A DNA stretch of 64,000 nucleotides from Neurospora tetrasperma FGSC 2508 (lineage: Eukaryota; Ascomycota; Sordariomycetes; Sordariales; Sordariaceae). The notes beneath the pieces are model-generated. The model had not been told where the DNA came from, ran no database searches, and was given only the letters and a program-made list of their open reading frames with translations. Location of the stretch: assembly GCF_000213175.1 (NCBI RefSeq), contig NW_009799101.1, forward strand, positions 3,000,930 through 3,064,929, given 5' to 3'. Below are positions 1-12,390 of the stretch, one piece after another (position 1 is the first letter of the stretch; each line of letters opens with the position of its first letter). Made by a program: the position numbers and the translations under genes.

Positions 1-2241
1 ATCTTTTTCTCTATTTTTGGTTTTTTTTTTTGACATTGTGACAGTGAGATAAAATAAAAGGTTGTTAACATTCCAGCATAGCATTTTTGTTTGGACAATC
101 AGTTCAATGTTTTGTATTGTTCTTCCCATGCCCGTCGTAGAGATAGAACTTGGAAAATATTCGCATTGTTTGGTTTTCGTTTCTTTCGTTGAACATTAAG
201 TTGATGCATGGAAACACAGTTTTCAAATCTTGAGCAAGTTAGCATGTCAATGTCTACATCACTTTCAGTGTTCCTGTGGTTCATTTCCCCCCGTGTCCGT
301 GATAGCCTGGATCAACGAGTTGAACTGATCTTGATGGCTTCAGTTATTGTTCTCGCCATATTGTCAACATCACTGAAGTCTTCCGAAAAGTGGCTGTCTA
401 TCTTATCGTCATCGCGTTCCTTTGCCTTTCATTCAAGCACCTGATTGTTGCCTTCTTCCAAACACATAAGTCTATCTATCATATTGTCTTTTTGATTGTG
501 CCATTGAAAGTTATGTCATGAGCTTCCCCGTTGCGAAGACCAATGCAGTTTCGCCCATGAGCAATATCGCATAGATACCTGGAAGCTCACATCTCACTAA
601 CAGATAAGATCCTGTTTCGGCTTTATCATGGATTGTGCTGATAGCGACAAGTTAGCGAAAAGTAGCCCCGAGGTCAACGAGGACATTCATTGGCCAATGC
701 CCACCTATGTGTCGATGAATACATTATGTACAGTACAGGCATGCTTGAGTTGAAATTAGCTCGGCACTACTTTGACGTCAGGGCAAAACAAGATTTGTAT
801 ATCAGCCCTGTGTAGATTACACTGATAGTATGATGGATGATTGATCGCAACTCTTATCCATCTCGCGACTCGGTTTGTCTGAGAAGCCATCCCCAAGTCT
901 TGGCGCTTCTTGGCAACCCTATCTGAAAACAAAATGAGTGGAGATGACGATCTGCACCTGTCGCCTTATCGATAAACATCATGATACGCACTGACCTCCC
1001 ACTTGCGCACGGACTCTCCTTCTCACCGTGGTTCATCTCATCAACGGTTGCCTCCTCTTTGCTTCTTTCCCTTTTCCCAGAGACTGAGGAGGAAGTCGAC
1101 GTTAAAAATAACAACAACTATCACTTAGGTTCCCCTTGTGTAATCTCGACTTACCATGGTGACCTTTCCCGTCATAGACATACTTGCGACTACCCTCTTC
1201 GAGTCGGGAGTCCGGCATCGCAATGGTCATGTTTCCCGACGCTCCGTGAGAAACAAGTTCATCTCCGCGACCGCCGTCAAAACGCTTCTGTGAAGCATTC
1301 ATTGCTGTCTGACCGCAGTCTCAATTCATTTTGGATCTCGATTCCAATTCCAACCCGCCTAGAAGAAAGGGCCGGAAGCGCGGATGACCGACACACGGAC
1401 AGTGGTGGTGTGCCGGCAGTCGCCAGTCGGTGGTGTGTTTTCCTTGCCCAGCAGTGCCCGGGTCGTGCCATAGGGGGACCATATGATAGTGTGATTGCTA
1501 CCTCTTGGCGAACCTACTCATGGTCCATCGACCATCGGGCTCAGTCGGAAACTTGAGGGTCCAGCCAACCGTTATTGCCCGTCATATGGGGGCAAAAGAA
1601 TGCTCATCCAACAAATGGACCAAAAACTGCTGATGTCGTCTGAAAGAACCGTTTGAAGCATTCGGATCTTGTGTTTCTGACGATCTGACTGCTACGCTTT
1701 CTTCGGATGATTTGCTTCCTCCCTGTAACGACCCTGTGAGTGTGGCCTAAACCGAACGATGGCCGTAGCCGCCCGTCGGCGGTGGCCATGACTTGAATTG
1801 ACAATGTTTACACACGAGAGCGCAGATGTATTTGAGAAGATAACTCCCCTTCGTTTGCAATGGAAAAACTACCTCTTCTGTCCATCATCCATACAGTGAC
1901 ATAACTACACCGGCCATTTGTGCAAATGGACACCATCACAATTGACACAAACACAAAAATAGACGCTACAATCAACACTACGTCAGGTACCTACCAGAGC
2001 TTCCACTCGGTTGCCAAGACAAACGATATCTACCTCTATTTGCATCAACCTCACGCATCAATCATCAAGGCCGTTGAAAGAACAAACGGGTATCAAAATC
2101 AATCCTGAGCAAAAGACAATTCAAGGTATGTGTAAAACCCAAACCTCCCGTCAAACCCATCATGATCAACCACTAACACCCATCTCAGCTTGCCAAGTTC
2201 TTAATCCACTACAACACCAAAACACTAAACAACACCTTCCA
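1..2241. other. Gene-free stretch and probable leader of the 2.2-kb gene
   Basis: No reading frame here shows protein-like composition or a recognisable domain. The longest open frame (about 980-1556, +) has the erratic composition of a chance frame. The right end contains a well-formed intron at 2126-2188 (GTATGT donor, CACTAAC branch site, CTCAG acceptor), suggesting that the last few hundred bases are the spliced 5' leader of the small gene that starts at 2242. Confidence 0.5.
2126..2188 (+). other. Probable 5'-leader intron
   Basis: A 63-nt segment has all canonical Neurospora intron signals in order: donor GTATGT, branch site CACTAAC about 15 nt before the end, and acceptor CAG. It lies 53 nt upstream of the ATG at 2242. 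Its length is a multiple of three, so the frame stays open through it; it could instead interrupt coding sequence if translation begins upstream, but I see no in-frame ATG there. Confidence 0.55.
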
Positions 2242-2706
2242 ATGGAAGACCAAGTCTACTACCACATGATGATGTCCGACCTCGAGCGTCGCAAGCGGCT
2301 TCACCAACACCACACACCCGACATTTGCCCCCCTACCCATCCTCCCCGACAACAACAACAGCAGCAACGACAACAACGACAACAACAACCGCACCACTGG
2401 CATCATCCTTCTTACTTTGATTTGCACCACCACCAACACCACGAGGACGACCACCACACTCTTCTTCTTCAGAAAACCGGAACAACAACACAAAGATTGG
2501 GGACGACAACAGCTATTTCTTCGGCTGCTTCGTCGCCTACTTCAGAGACTAGGCCATCGAGTCCATTGCTGTCGGGGTTGAGGAGTGCGGTTCTGGCGGG
2601 ATTGGATGTTTTACATTTAAATCATCCTTATCCTCACGGAAGTGATGGGAATGGGAGTGGTATTGAGAGCAGGAGGAATTCGTCGGGGAGTCAAAGCGGG
2701 CACTGA
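2242..2706 (+). CDS. Small His/Gln-rich hypothetical protein
   Basis: A 154-residue frame begins with ATG at 2242 just after a good intron. I do not recognise a family. The first 30 residues are fairly ordinary and basic (MSDLERRKRL). Residues about 30-75 are extremely rich in Gln and His because the DNA is a degenerate CAA/CAC repeat. The C-terminal third is Ser/Thr-rich with a short hydrophobic stretch (GLRSAVLAGLDVL). There is no signal peptide or clear membrane segment. The nearby intron argues that the locus is transcribed, but the low-complexity core means the frame could be open by chance. Treat it as a tentative gene; a product encoded from further upstream through the intron is an alternative. 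Confidence 0.4.
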   Translation: MEDQVYYHMMMSDLERRKRLHQHHTPDICPPTHPPRQQQQQQRQQRQQQPHHWHHPSYFDLHHHQHHEDDHHTLLLQKTGTTTQRLGTTTAISSAASSPTSETRPSSPLLSGLRSAVLAGLDVLHLNHPYPHGSDGNGSGIESRRNSSGSQSGH

Positions 2707-4901
2707 TTGATTGATGATCGGCAAGAGAGAAAGAGGAGGACGATTCCACGATTTGACTTTTTTTTTTTTTTTTTTTTTTACTTCGTTTCAATCAACAGGA
2801 GTTCATGGGAGGGAGTTTTGGGAGTCTGGTCTTGATGGGGAAGGAAGGTAAACTGTTTTCGTTTACTGGATAGAAGAAGAAGAGTATAATACCCGACCAG
2901 TAGGTCAAAATTTCGAAAGCCTCAATCTCACACATACACACACACACTTACATACATGAAGGGGGAATATGAGAGGAATCGGTACGTTAGGGATCGGTAT
3001 ATGTGAAAGCTGGGAGTCATCTCGAGCGTGTATGAGGAGATCTCGTTCATAAGTGACGGCTACTGTGTGATCCAGACTGATAGTAACTTTGTCATTTGCT
3101 GTGACCTTCGGTAGTTGTAGCATAGCAAAGAAGGGTGCTGAATAAAGTGAGCTTACAGCATAAGGAACGGCAAGAGATATTGGGTCACACAAGCCTGGTC
3201 GGCTGTCTGCTGGCTGAATGAGATGCTTGAGCTCTCTCAAGTGCGCTTCGTCGAAGAATCGCCTGCTGGGCTGTCCCCGTGGGTTTCATCATGACGTTGC
3301 TTCTCGGCTTTGTAGTTCCCTCGAGAACCAGGAAACAATATAGACATCCCACTGGCTAGGATGATGAAGCTTTTCGGTTTGCCGCTTCACTCGCATCACC
3401 AATCCATAAGCGGTCGTGACTTTTTATGCCACCCGGTCCAAGAGCAGCCAAACTGACACATGTGCTCAGTTCCCGGAGCAATATACACGCGGCTCTTGGC
3501 CCTCGTCTCGCGCAGTCAGAACACGGCTGGCTTGGTAATGTTAGTGGCTGACAATGTTGTCTCTCAGGTTATCGTAGAGCTCGCCTTTTATTTCCCCCTG
3601 TGGCATTCAGTACACGACTCCCTGATACCTTTTCGTCGGGTAACATTGCCATTGATGGGCCGGAAGATTATCTTGGCTCATAAATTCAATATATTGAAAT
3701 GCGGAGATTCAGATGATAACACTGAGCGCATCACTAGATCATAATGTTTAACGACGGAACTCAAGCCAATGACTGGTCTTTGTCGGGACAGCCAAATATA
3801 CGTATCTTTGTAATGAAGGGCCCCGTTCTTCTCACGAACGAAATGTCCTGGTGTGGTATGAGCTGATTGATTTTCGTTCAGCTGTAGGGCAGCAGAAACG
3901 TGACGAAGTGGAGAGACCTACATATCGAATCTCAGTCCTGGAGTATGCGTGCACTGATTAGGCTTTCTTTTCCTTCCCGATTGGACAATAAAGCACGGAA
4001 TAAACCGAAAAGATATCGGAATCAGCGAAGATCCATCCTTGAGAAACGAGGCTTGGATGGTCTGGACACCAAGAAGGTGATTGCGAAACTGTACTATTGA
4101 GGTGTTGATTAGAACTCGTAGCTTTGTTCTGCATTACGCAGTTCATTGTCGAACAAGTCATGGTTAAATGTCCAGGACGGGGAAATCATGGGTGCGGCCC
4201 GGACCGAACTCGAGAGCATCGACCAACGACCATGGGGATTTCGTTCGGTTGTGACAAAGCTTGTTGGAGGTGGAGGCTTTGACCTCGACCGCATTGCCGG
4301 AAGTGAAAAAGTCCACACGAGTCCATGAGACTCCTACTATCCATGGCTGTTGCGAGTGAAGTGGCCATGTGGTTGGGCAACTGGCTCGATACTGAGTACC
4401 TGAGAAAGCATTGATCGGGCATCTTATCTTTTAAACAAAAAACCAAAAAAATAAACAAAGGTTGAAGAGAAATAACTTACCGTAGATATGGCTTGGGATT
4501 GATCCTATCATCATGTGAGAGATTTCCAAGTGCCCGGACGCCTTGTAGGTCCAGAGATACTGTCAGCGGTAGATCAACCTGATATGCGTTATTCCCATCC
4601 TTTCGTGACTGTGTGAGACACTGCAAATTGAATAGGATTGGAAGTAATGTATTGGTGACATAACAGATATGGGCCCTATGAAGATTTTCTCGACTCTTCG
4701 TGCAGATGGTGCTGCTAATCTACCGAATATTCGAAAACCAGATCCTTGAATGGATCATGAGTCATCAACTTAAACATTACTTGTCGCGTACGAGCTCCTC
4801 CACAGTCTTTTTCCTCATGTGTCATGAGGATGCTCTTGCTGTCCGGAAAGCAGGGGAAGCAGGGTTTGTTCTCCTGTATCCGTAGTTGCTTTAGAATGGG
4901 A
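2707..4901. other. Gene-free stretch with simple repeats
   Basis: No supported gene. It holds a run of 22 T at 2758-2779, a short CA repeat around 2931-2948 and otherwise unremarkable unique sequence. It separates the 3' end of the 2.2-kb gene (+) from the 3' end of the GPI-protein gene (-), so it should contain both 3' untranslated regions. Confidence 0.5.
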
Positions 4902-5581
4902 TTAAAGGGCCAAAGCAACGAGGAAAGCAACAACAATGCCTCTGACAACCCTGTCGACAGTTGTTAGCCACGTAATGGAACGAAAGTAGCTTAAAGAAGA
5001 AAGAGTGCAGTGGAGACCTGGCTAAGCACATACCCACCAACAAGACCATGAGTCTCGGAGACTGCAGCGCTTTTGGCATTTCCAGCAGTGTCCACAGGCT
5101 TGCCGTCATGAGCAGTGTTGCTTTCCTGGGCACCCACATCTGTGCCGGTAGGGTCGATCAAGGTGACAGAGGTGGAATTGTCTAGCGGCCATGTGGTGTT
5201 GGTGAAGTTTCCGAAGGAGGTTCCGTTCGCGGTAAGAGAGGGAAATGCAGAAGGAGCCGAAGTAGTGAGGCCACTGCTGGCAGCCGCTCCGTTGATAGAT
5301 TCGCTGCTGGAGATTGCTGCAGTGCTGCTTTGCTCAGCGTCGGGTGAGATCACGATCGTTGCAAGCGCAGAGTTGGGCTCGCTGCCGAAGACAGTGACAG
5401 TTGAAAGGGCGACGGTGGTCACGGCAACCTGGGCATTGGGAGAATTGGCCAAGTCGACCGGAACGGTGACAGTCTTGTACACGGTCGGCTGCTGGGCGAT
5501 GTTTTGAGCTTGGGCGACAGCGCCTGGAGCATCAGCAAGCAGCACGAGCATGCCGGGAACCAGTGGCACGATGGCGAGCAT
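4902..5581 (-). CDS. Small secreted Ser/Thr-rich GPI-anchored protein
   Basis: Two exons, 5581-5034 and 4950-4902, give 198 residues. The start is the ATG at 5581, which opens directly into a signal peptide (MLAIVPLVPGMLVLLADAPG, ending near AVAQA). The body is Ser/Thr/Ala-rich with several N-glycosylation sequons (NGT, NFT, NTT, NST) and no catalytic signature. The intron (5033-4951) has a GTATGT donor, a GCTAAC branch site and a CAG acceptor. The 49-nt last exon encodes the hydrophobic end RGIVVAFLVALAL, a typical GPI-attachment or membrane tail after a Gly-rich hinge. Without that splice the tail is lost, which supports the model. Likely a cell-wall or plasma-membrane surface protein of unknown role. 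The signal peptide and anchor are seen; the function is not inferable. Confidence 0.75.
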
Positions 5582-6982
5582 CTTGAGGCGTCTTGATAGC
5601 GTGTTTGCTGAATCAACCGATGTTGTGGTGGGAAATGTAGATGATGCAAGCTGCAAGGAGCAAGAAACCAAGGAGACCAAGGATCTGGGAGAACAAGAAG
5701 GTCAATGATCTGAGTACGTCAGGATGTGTGGAATGGCGGGAGGAGAGACGACGGAATGACTCTGAACTTGAAGTTGACGGGGAAATCTCCGGCACTGGTT
5801 GTGGAGTAATGGACAATGGAGGACTTGAAGGCAACGACACAAGATGCAATTGGTTCCTTCATTCGACTTTCTGGTGCTTCCTCTTACGTGGGAAGGTCAT
5901 CCTGAGGAAAGCGCTGCTCCTTCGCGAAGCGGATATCAGTCCTCGTTCATTTGTCAAGATTGTGAGCGCCTTTCCTTCCCCAGGTGATGAAAATGTAGCA
6001 GACACCAGTGTCGAAAGGAAGGTGCGTTCCCTCTTTGCTCGCAAAAATAAGCAAGACCTGTACTGATCAGCTCAGACAAGGGATGCAACTGCCGCCCGTG
6101 ATAGAAGCCCTTATGGTTTTTGCTTCATCTTTGGGGTGCTGCAATTGTTGAGATGATGGTTGCGATGGGCCTTCGATTATAACCCACCGCCCCTGTGATT
6201 TTGATCACCGGATTCTTCCGTATAAGAAGGTACTGTATGCAAGGTGGGAAGTTTGATTGCCGGCGTGGAAGGTGCGATGGTCAGTCATGCAAACACCTTC
6301 CACGTCCGGGTTGCATGCAGTGGGCTGATGAACTGCCCCAAGTGGGGGAAAAAAAAAAAAAAAAAGTCACCAAGCCAAAAGCATATCATAGAGTCCAACA
6401 AAGCCTTCAGACCGAATAAATTACATTGCGCTGCGGATCGCCGTATGTTCCGTTGTTCGCTCAACCATCTTTGAGGCGCTCCATTATGCTTCATCGACTC
6501 GACGAGCTGTACAACCTCCCCTCTTCTCAAGAACATGACCATAGCCTGTATGTGTGCGTGGGTATCATGATGAAGTCGCAGAAGCATAAAGACATTTGCC
6601 AAAAAACATGCATGCATATTAAATTCCCATTCCATGCCCAGAACGCCGAACAGAGTGATAGAAACCAAGGTTAGGGACAAGGAAAGGGCAAAAGCAAATC
6701 CAAAGAAGAATAGCCTGCAAAAACATTGATGCGATGATGGCGATGAAAGAACCCGCGAGCAGATGCTGAAAGTGGAGATGGCCGCGCACCCAACTAACAA
6801 AACTCCAAGTACTAGATGACGCACTCCTTCTTTCCATTCTGAGAAGATGGGCTGCCTTGTCCAACCCGTTCTTTAGTTCCATGGGATTAAAATAAAAAAA
6901 GTCCATAGAATCCTGTAGAGACGGAAAACAAAAAGAGGAATGAATGGAAAAGGAGAAACCGTACTGAAATCACAAATAGGTA
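5582..6982. other. Intergenic stretch without a supported gene
   Basis: It contains the 5' region of the GPI-protein gene and the 3' region of the AT-hook gene (both -). A run of about 15 A lies near 6351-6365. Two minus-strand frames around 6285-6906 are hydrophobic, but they overlap each other in different frames and are biased by T-rich DNA, so I do not call them. Confidence 0.45.
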
Positions 6983-8168
6983 TCAGACCGATGTCGATTG
7001 AACAGACGATCTTCCCTGCTCGGACGCCGTGAGTGCCGTGTCTCTAGAGGTAATTTGACCTTGTTGTGATGCGCCCCCTCCCCCGAATCCCGATGACAAT
7101 AAACGAGGGCTTCGATTAGTAGGGTACGTAGAGTGATGCGATGATACCGGAGGCTCCATTGGCGTGGGAAGAGACGTGGGAGTTTGCGGTTGCTGCTGCT
7201 GTTGTTGATGCTGCTGCTGTTGGTGCTCCCTGCCTGGTACAGTACCCGGCCAACTCGAACTGTGATCACCTACCAACCGGTGACCCATCTCCGATGAGGA
7301 GGACGTCATATGGAGAGTTCGGGGTACACTCTCGGGATGGAGCAACGAATGCTGCCCACTCTTGCTTGCCGCCACCGGATCGTAGGGACTCGCGACCGGT
7401 GAGTACCGGTACGATGAGTTGTAACCATGATAACCAGCGCTGAGGGGACTGAGTGGCTGAGACGTAGCAACAACAGTCCTCGGCGACGGAGCAATAGGTG
7501 CCGGCGCAATCGGCTGGTTGGGTTGTGGCATGTTTTGACGGGCTCGACTTTCATCTTTCTTGGGACGACCCCGTTTGCGACCGGTGGGTGCCGCGCTCAA
7601 CGTTGAGGTCGAGGCAGGGACCCCTGGCGAGGGGAGACCGTTGGGCCGTGGCTGGATGTTCACAGGCTGGACTATTGGGGTGGGAAATGGTTGATGGCCA
7701 TATGGTCGCATGGGCGAAAAGAGCGGTCTTTCCTCGGCAGGGCCAACTGCCCGCCTCTTTGCATAATGATCCTCCGAGTCATCGACCGAGTTCCGTTTCT
7801 GCGGTGACAAGATCGGTTTTTGAAAGGACGGCCTGCTCACCATGGAGTTATAAGCCTGAATGCATTGATTCACGGTCCTCCCTGCATATTCCAAGTTAGA
7901 GGCTGCAGTGCATATTTTGGGCCATAAAAGAATCCTTAACTCACCTCGAGGAATCTGAATCGAGTGCCAGTCTGGTTGATGGATGTTATGCTGCTTGATA
8001 AACTCTATCATGTCGTCCACATTGACGCTAACTTTGATGATTTCCCCTAAGAGGAAGCGCTGCGCGAGAAGAGACATGGGTAAGCGAGAGGCGGGGGCGG
8101 GGGAATAGGAGCCAACTTGAAAATGGAAGTGTTCATACCTTTTCTTCCTCATCAAACGACGACTCCAT
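6983..8168 (-). CDS. AT-hook protein with a conserved fungal N-terminal domain
   Basis: Three exons, 8168-8139, 8059-7945 and 7881-6983, join in frame to 347 residues. Exon 1 is only ten codons (MESSFDEEEK). The introns are 79 and 63 nt. Residues about 8-65 (RFLLGEIIKVS, FIKQHNI, PDWHSIQIPRGR, QCIQAYNSM) form a compact helical domain that I have seen at the start of many uncharacterised fungal proteins; it resembles a small Myb/SANT-like fold, but that is inference. Residues about 149-157 (GRKRGRPKK) are a textbook AT-hook, so minor-groove DNA binding and nuclear location are likely. The remainder is Pro/Ser/Gln-rich and disordered, with a poly-Gln stretch near residues 270-290. Likely a chromatin or transcription factor; target unknown. 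Confidence 0.8.
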
Positions 8169-9170
8169 CTTGGAGGTTTGGTCCCTGGAGTCTGCCGTCG
8201 ACGGGAGGGAGGAAAAAACGAAGGTCAAAAAGAGAAATGGCCGAATGATGTCTAGTCATTTGTCAAGGGCCAAGTATGACTTGCTATTCGTCGGGCAGGC
8301 AATAGGCCGGGGGTGACGCTCGTGACCGCAGAAGACGGGGCAGAGTCGCAGTGGCGAAGCGGCCTCATTCATATACGAATGGGGAGAATTGGTGCTTGCG
8401 GCAGTCAAGCTGAGAAGTTGCTTGGAGCTGGTGGTGCTTGATGTTATACTGCTGCTTCCTGCTTGATAGTGGAGGCAGGCTTGTGGGTATGTAGGTAGGT
8501 AGTGGTGCTTGCCCTGTTGCAACAACAACCTGCTTGCTCCCACTCAACTGCGCGCGCGCCGCCTGCAGGGAATCCAGGATAAGGACGGACGGGAATGGGG
8601 ACGGCAGGGGTCAATGTACTAGGCAAGATATGAAACGAAGGTCGACGATAGTCAGAGTCGAAATATGTATGAGGTGCGGATTGCAGTTAGTAGTGCCAGA
8701 AGGCGTTAATCCATCATGTTCATGACCGTGGGGTCACGAAAACCAGGGGGTGGGTGAAGCGAGCGAACGGATCCCCAAGTCCAAGACACTCTCGCCAGAC
8801 CGGGAGATGAGTGGAGGACGGTAGCCTGGAATCGAGCAGGGCAGGCGGCAAAGAGACGCGAGCAGTACAGTGGGAAGCGCGCGTCTTCCCGTTCGTTGGC
8901 CTGCGGAGTTTCGATCTAGCTACCGTCGAGGAGGCGACGGCGGGCGAGTAATTATTGTTGGCCGGGGATGAGTGGCAGACGATGTTGCTGTTTCGGTCAA
9001 TGTTCCACTGTTGCACTGTCGCACCGGGGGTGGTGGGCGTCCCGGTTTCCAATGTTGGTGTTAGTGAGTGCTCCACTGTCGAAATGATCCCGGTCCGGTT
9101 GTCCAGGCGCAGTGGACGGGATGGATCGATGGGACTTGGGGACTGAGGTCAAGTCGGCGACAGCGACAAG

Positions 9171-9207
9171 AATAACAACAACGACAACAACAACAACAAC
9201 AACAACA
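9171..9207. repeat. AAC-type trinucleotide repeat
   Basis: Imperfect AAC/ACG repeat, about 12 units, in non-coding DNA upstream of the AT-hook gene. Confidence 0.8.
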
Positions 9208-9692
9208 CCCCGGATTTGTTCACCTGGCTGGTCTCGCCGTCCAGCTTTCCACTCCTTGTCCAGCCGGCGTGTGTTGCAGGGGTGGCCTGTCAGGTCAACG
9301 GTTCTGTAACAAATTTGACTTTTGTTTCTTTTTCTGAGAGATCGCGTACTGAACCCTCGCACCTTAGTCTGAGATAATCTCATGCAGCGAGTACCGTTAG
9401 ATAAGCGGATACAAGGTGAAATCTCGACTGGCGCAACCTGAACTGTCTGTCCAGGTCTTGGTTTCCACTGGTGTTGTCCAGTTACGCAACGCAGAGCGCA
9501 AAGAGGGAGAGTTGCAAGTGGAAGGTAAACAAGGGTGTCTCGTAAAATTGCGGTTGCAGCTGCAAGCAGGCAGATCAAGTGACTGCACGTGTGGTGAAAG
9601 GGTGCTGCCGGCCCACTAGCCACTCTCCTTAGGCCTTGGCTTTTGATCGCAGTGGCATCGATGGATGTAGCCAAGTATGTAGGTAATAATCA

Positions 9693-9734
9693 TGTGTGAG
9701 TGAGTGTGTGTGTAGTGTGTGTGTGTGTGTGTGT
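9693..9734. repeat. TG dinucleotide microsatellite
   Basis: A (TG)n tract with a few interruptions (GAGTGAG, GTAG) spans about 40 bases of non-coding DNA. Confidence 0.8.
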
Positions 9735-10331
9735 CTTGCTGTTGGTGTGGATTCGCTCAAGTCAAGCAGTTTGCCGCGAAAAGGAAAGATTGAAATACAC
9801 ACCCGACAAGCAGCAGCAACACTAGCAGCAACAGGCATGTATTGACGGGAGCTAGCCGAAGGCAGAAAATGGACGACGGGCCGGGGTCGATCCATGTATT
9901 TGATGGCCAAGAATGATAGACGCGTGACTTGCGTGTGTTGTGAGAGGGCCGTCCAGTCCAGCTTTGAGGGTTGCTCAGCCGATGAAAGTCAGTATCAGGT
10001 ATCGAAAGTTGACTGCAACTTCGGAGTACTTTTTCACCTCAGCTTTGGTTCGACCAGAACTTGGATAAATGGGGGGAGGACATGGACAAATAATGGGCCC
10101 GTCATATCCCGTCATGTCGATAACATCCAGGTTGACCACCTGGTCACCTCAAAAGGCCTGGCTGCGACCCCGTCGCCCAGCAAACTCTCGCTTTAGAAAA
10201 AGGGTACAGTATGGAAGTACTGTCTCGGGCAGAGAGACCTTGGCTGACGGGAATTCCCCCTCCCGTCGTCGCAACCCAAACCTCCAATGTTGACGAAACA
10301 ACATGACTTGACAACCGCCCAAGCAGTTGTA

Positions 10332-10379
10332 TTTTTTTTTTTAAAAAAAAGAAAGAGGAAAAAAAAAAAAAAAAAAAAA
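10332..10379. repeat. T/A homopolymer pair
   Basis: Eleven T are followed directly by eight A, then a purine spacer and a run of 21 A. The T/A junction could fold on itself. It lies in non-coding DNA. Confidence 0.75.
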
Positions 10380-12381
10380 GGTCATCCGTGACCGACCACG
10401 AATAATTCCAGTATCCACCTCGGTCTTGGATCGTCGCAACGCGGTTTCTGCGCGGGCCGAAGAGAACGAGCGAATCCAGTAGCGAAACAAAAATATCCGG
10501 CCGCAGGAAGAAAAACAGAAAAAGAAACGAACGAGAAAGAGGGAAGCGGAATGACGGCGACAACGCAAAGACAGACGGCATACGCGGTTCCGCCGAGGAA
10601 TATTGCTGCTGCGAACTGCGACCGAAAGCCGGGAAGCTGAGACACATGGTCGACGAAATGACTGTATCGTTTTCCCGGTTGGGAAGAGGGTGCCGAAAGT
10701 CAGACCTTGCTGTCGCGACCGTGAATCGACCGTCGAGTATCAAAGGAAGCCTCCAACGGTCGCAGTCGCATCGCATTCCATCCATTCATGGCAGCGCTGC
10801 AATGGGGATGGGGCAATTCGCCTGAATGCCTCTGATGGGGAGGGTTGACATGGGGGACATGGGGTCCCGCTAGAGGTATGGGTCTTGCCATACATGATGG
10901 CTGGAGGGATGCTTGGCCCCACGATGGATGCACCACTCCCACTCAAACCACCACCACTCCTCCCTCGACCTCTCTCCGATCCCATGCTCGCCATGCCATG
11001 CTTCAATGGCTGCGTCGTCACCTGTGTTGACCGGTGTTCTCCAATTCATCCATCCAGATTCAGCATGGCTCTTTCAAAATGGCAGTACCATCCCCTCCAC
11101 CCCTCCATAGACGTCCGGGGCAGGTTACCCAGCATTTCCATGACAGAAAGGGAAACCTCGTAGTAGCCACCGTCACCGCCACCGTTGAGCATCACCTTTC
11201 TCTCTCTTTCCATTGCTGACCTCTCATCGGCTCGAATCTTCTCTTCGATACGCATCTAGCACCCAAAGGGATGCTCGAGATGGCCTTCATAACGTGTCGC
11301 CTGCAGGCCTGCAGATTGGCCTGATGATAAATGGACAGCCATATGCATCCGAGACCAGCGTGCAGCTGCACATGTGACCCCCCATTTGCTGGTCTGCCGC
11401 CATGATAGGGTGTGGCTGCTCTGGGGAAGTGTGGCCAGCAGACGGAGATGGTGGTGGCCGTAGTGGTGGTCGATGGTGGTGGACGCGGTGGTGAGTGAGA
11501 TTTGGCCGCGACCCTTTTATTCGTGAACCCAACCCAACTCGTGTCAACGTGTCCAACCAGCCCCTGGCCCTTTTTCTTCCGCCCGTCGCTGTGCGAGATT
11601 TTCAGCGACACCTTTCTTCACATTCCCTCATCGTGCCCCTCGTCGGTCGTTGAGCCATGATCGCGGCGGTGAGATTGACGGTCCTGTCGTAGTCGAGGAA
11701 ACACGGAGCCTTTTTTTTTCCCCTCTTGGTCGCTCGGTCTTCCGGTTCTTGTCTTGCTCTTAAGTCGCACGAGAAATTCTGTTGAAGCTGAGCTGCGACG
11801 TCTTAACAAAACTTTGTTCAATTGGCCCGTTGATCTCTGAGCTTGGTAGTTCGAATCCCCACTGACTAGAGGTCGGAAGGCTTGCTTCGGCGACCATTGG
11901 ACGCTGTGCTGAAAAGATTCGCCAATGAGGGTGTTTGCGCGGCCATGTTCCATCACACGAGCTGAGAAGCACACGTCAAGCGTTCGTCCTTGTAAGAGCC
12001 GCATCGTCCGGGTTATGACAAGTGAGAAATGTGATGTCGGTCAGGGTGATTTGAGAGTCGTCGCCGCCGTCGTTTGTTGCCATCGTCGGAATGTGTGAAG
12101 CTTCCATGAGAATTCTGGAAGAAACAGCGACGGCGGTCCACAACATGGAATCCCACGAGCGTCTTTAAATGTCTTGCAATGACCTCGGACGCTTCTCCAC
12201 ATAAAGCTGCTGCAAGATGAGCTGGCAGGGCACCAAAGCAGCAAGGTCCAGCACGTCCAGCACATCACAGCACACACTTTCGCTACACCAAGGAACCATA
12301 GCAAAGAGCACGGCAGGGCAAGCGGACGGATTTGGCAACATTTCCAGCAATAGTACCATCAGGCTTTGCCGGGCCATCAGC

Positions 12382-12390
12382 TATATAAAT
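12382..12390 (+). promoter_or_regulatory. TATA-like element in the gene-free stretch
   Basis: The sequence TATATAAAT stands alone in moderately GC-rich DNA 1.9 kb upstream of the set-2 ATG. If used, transcription would begin near 12415-12420, giving a long set-2 leader or a separate noncoding RNA. No coding frame follows it. Function is inferred from the motif only. Confidence 0.3.

Noticed and set aside
981-1556. Plus-strand frame of 191 codons
   Set aside because: Composition is random-like, with no domain and competing frames on the other strand.
6285-6906. Hydrophobic minus-strand frames that could be membrane proteins
   Set aside because: Two overlapping frames compete, both driven by T-rich DNA and an A run; no signal peptide with a sensible mature part or clear splice sites.
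8997-9674. Minus-strand frame of 225 codons
   Set aside because: It contains poly-Val from a microsatellite, erratic composition and no domain; no splice-consistent extension was found.
11840-11870. TTCGAATCC sequence resembling a tRNA T-loop
   Set aside because: The bases on either side do not pair as a T stem, and no D-arm, anticodon arm or acceptor stem can be laid out upstream.
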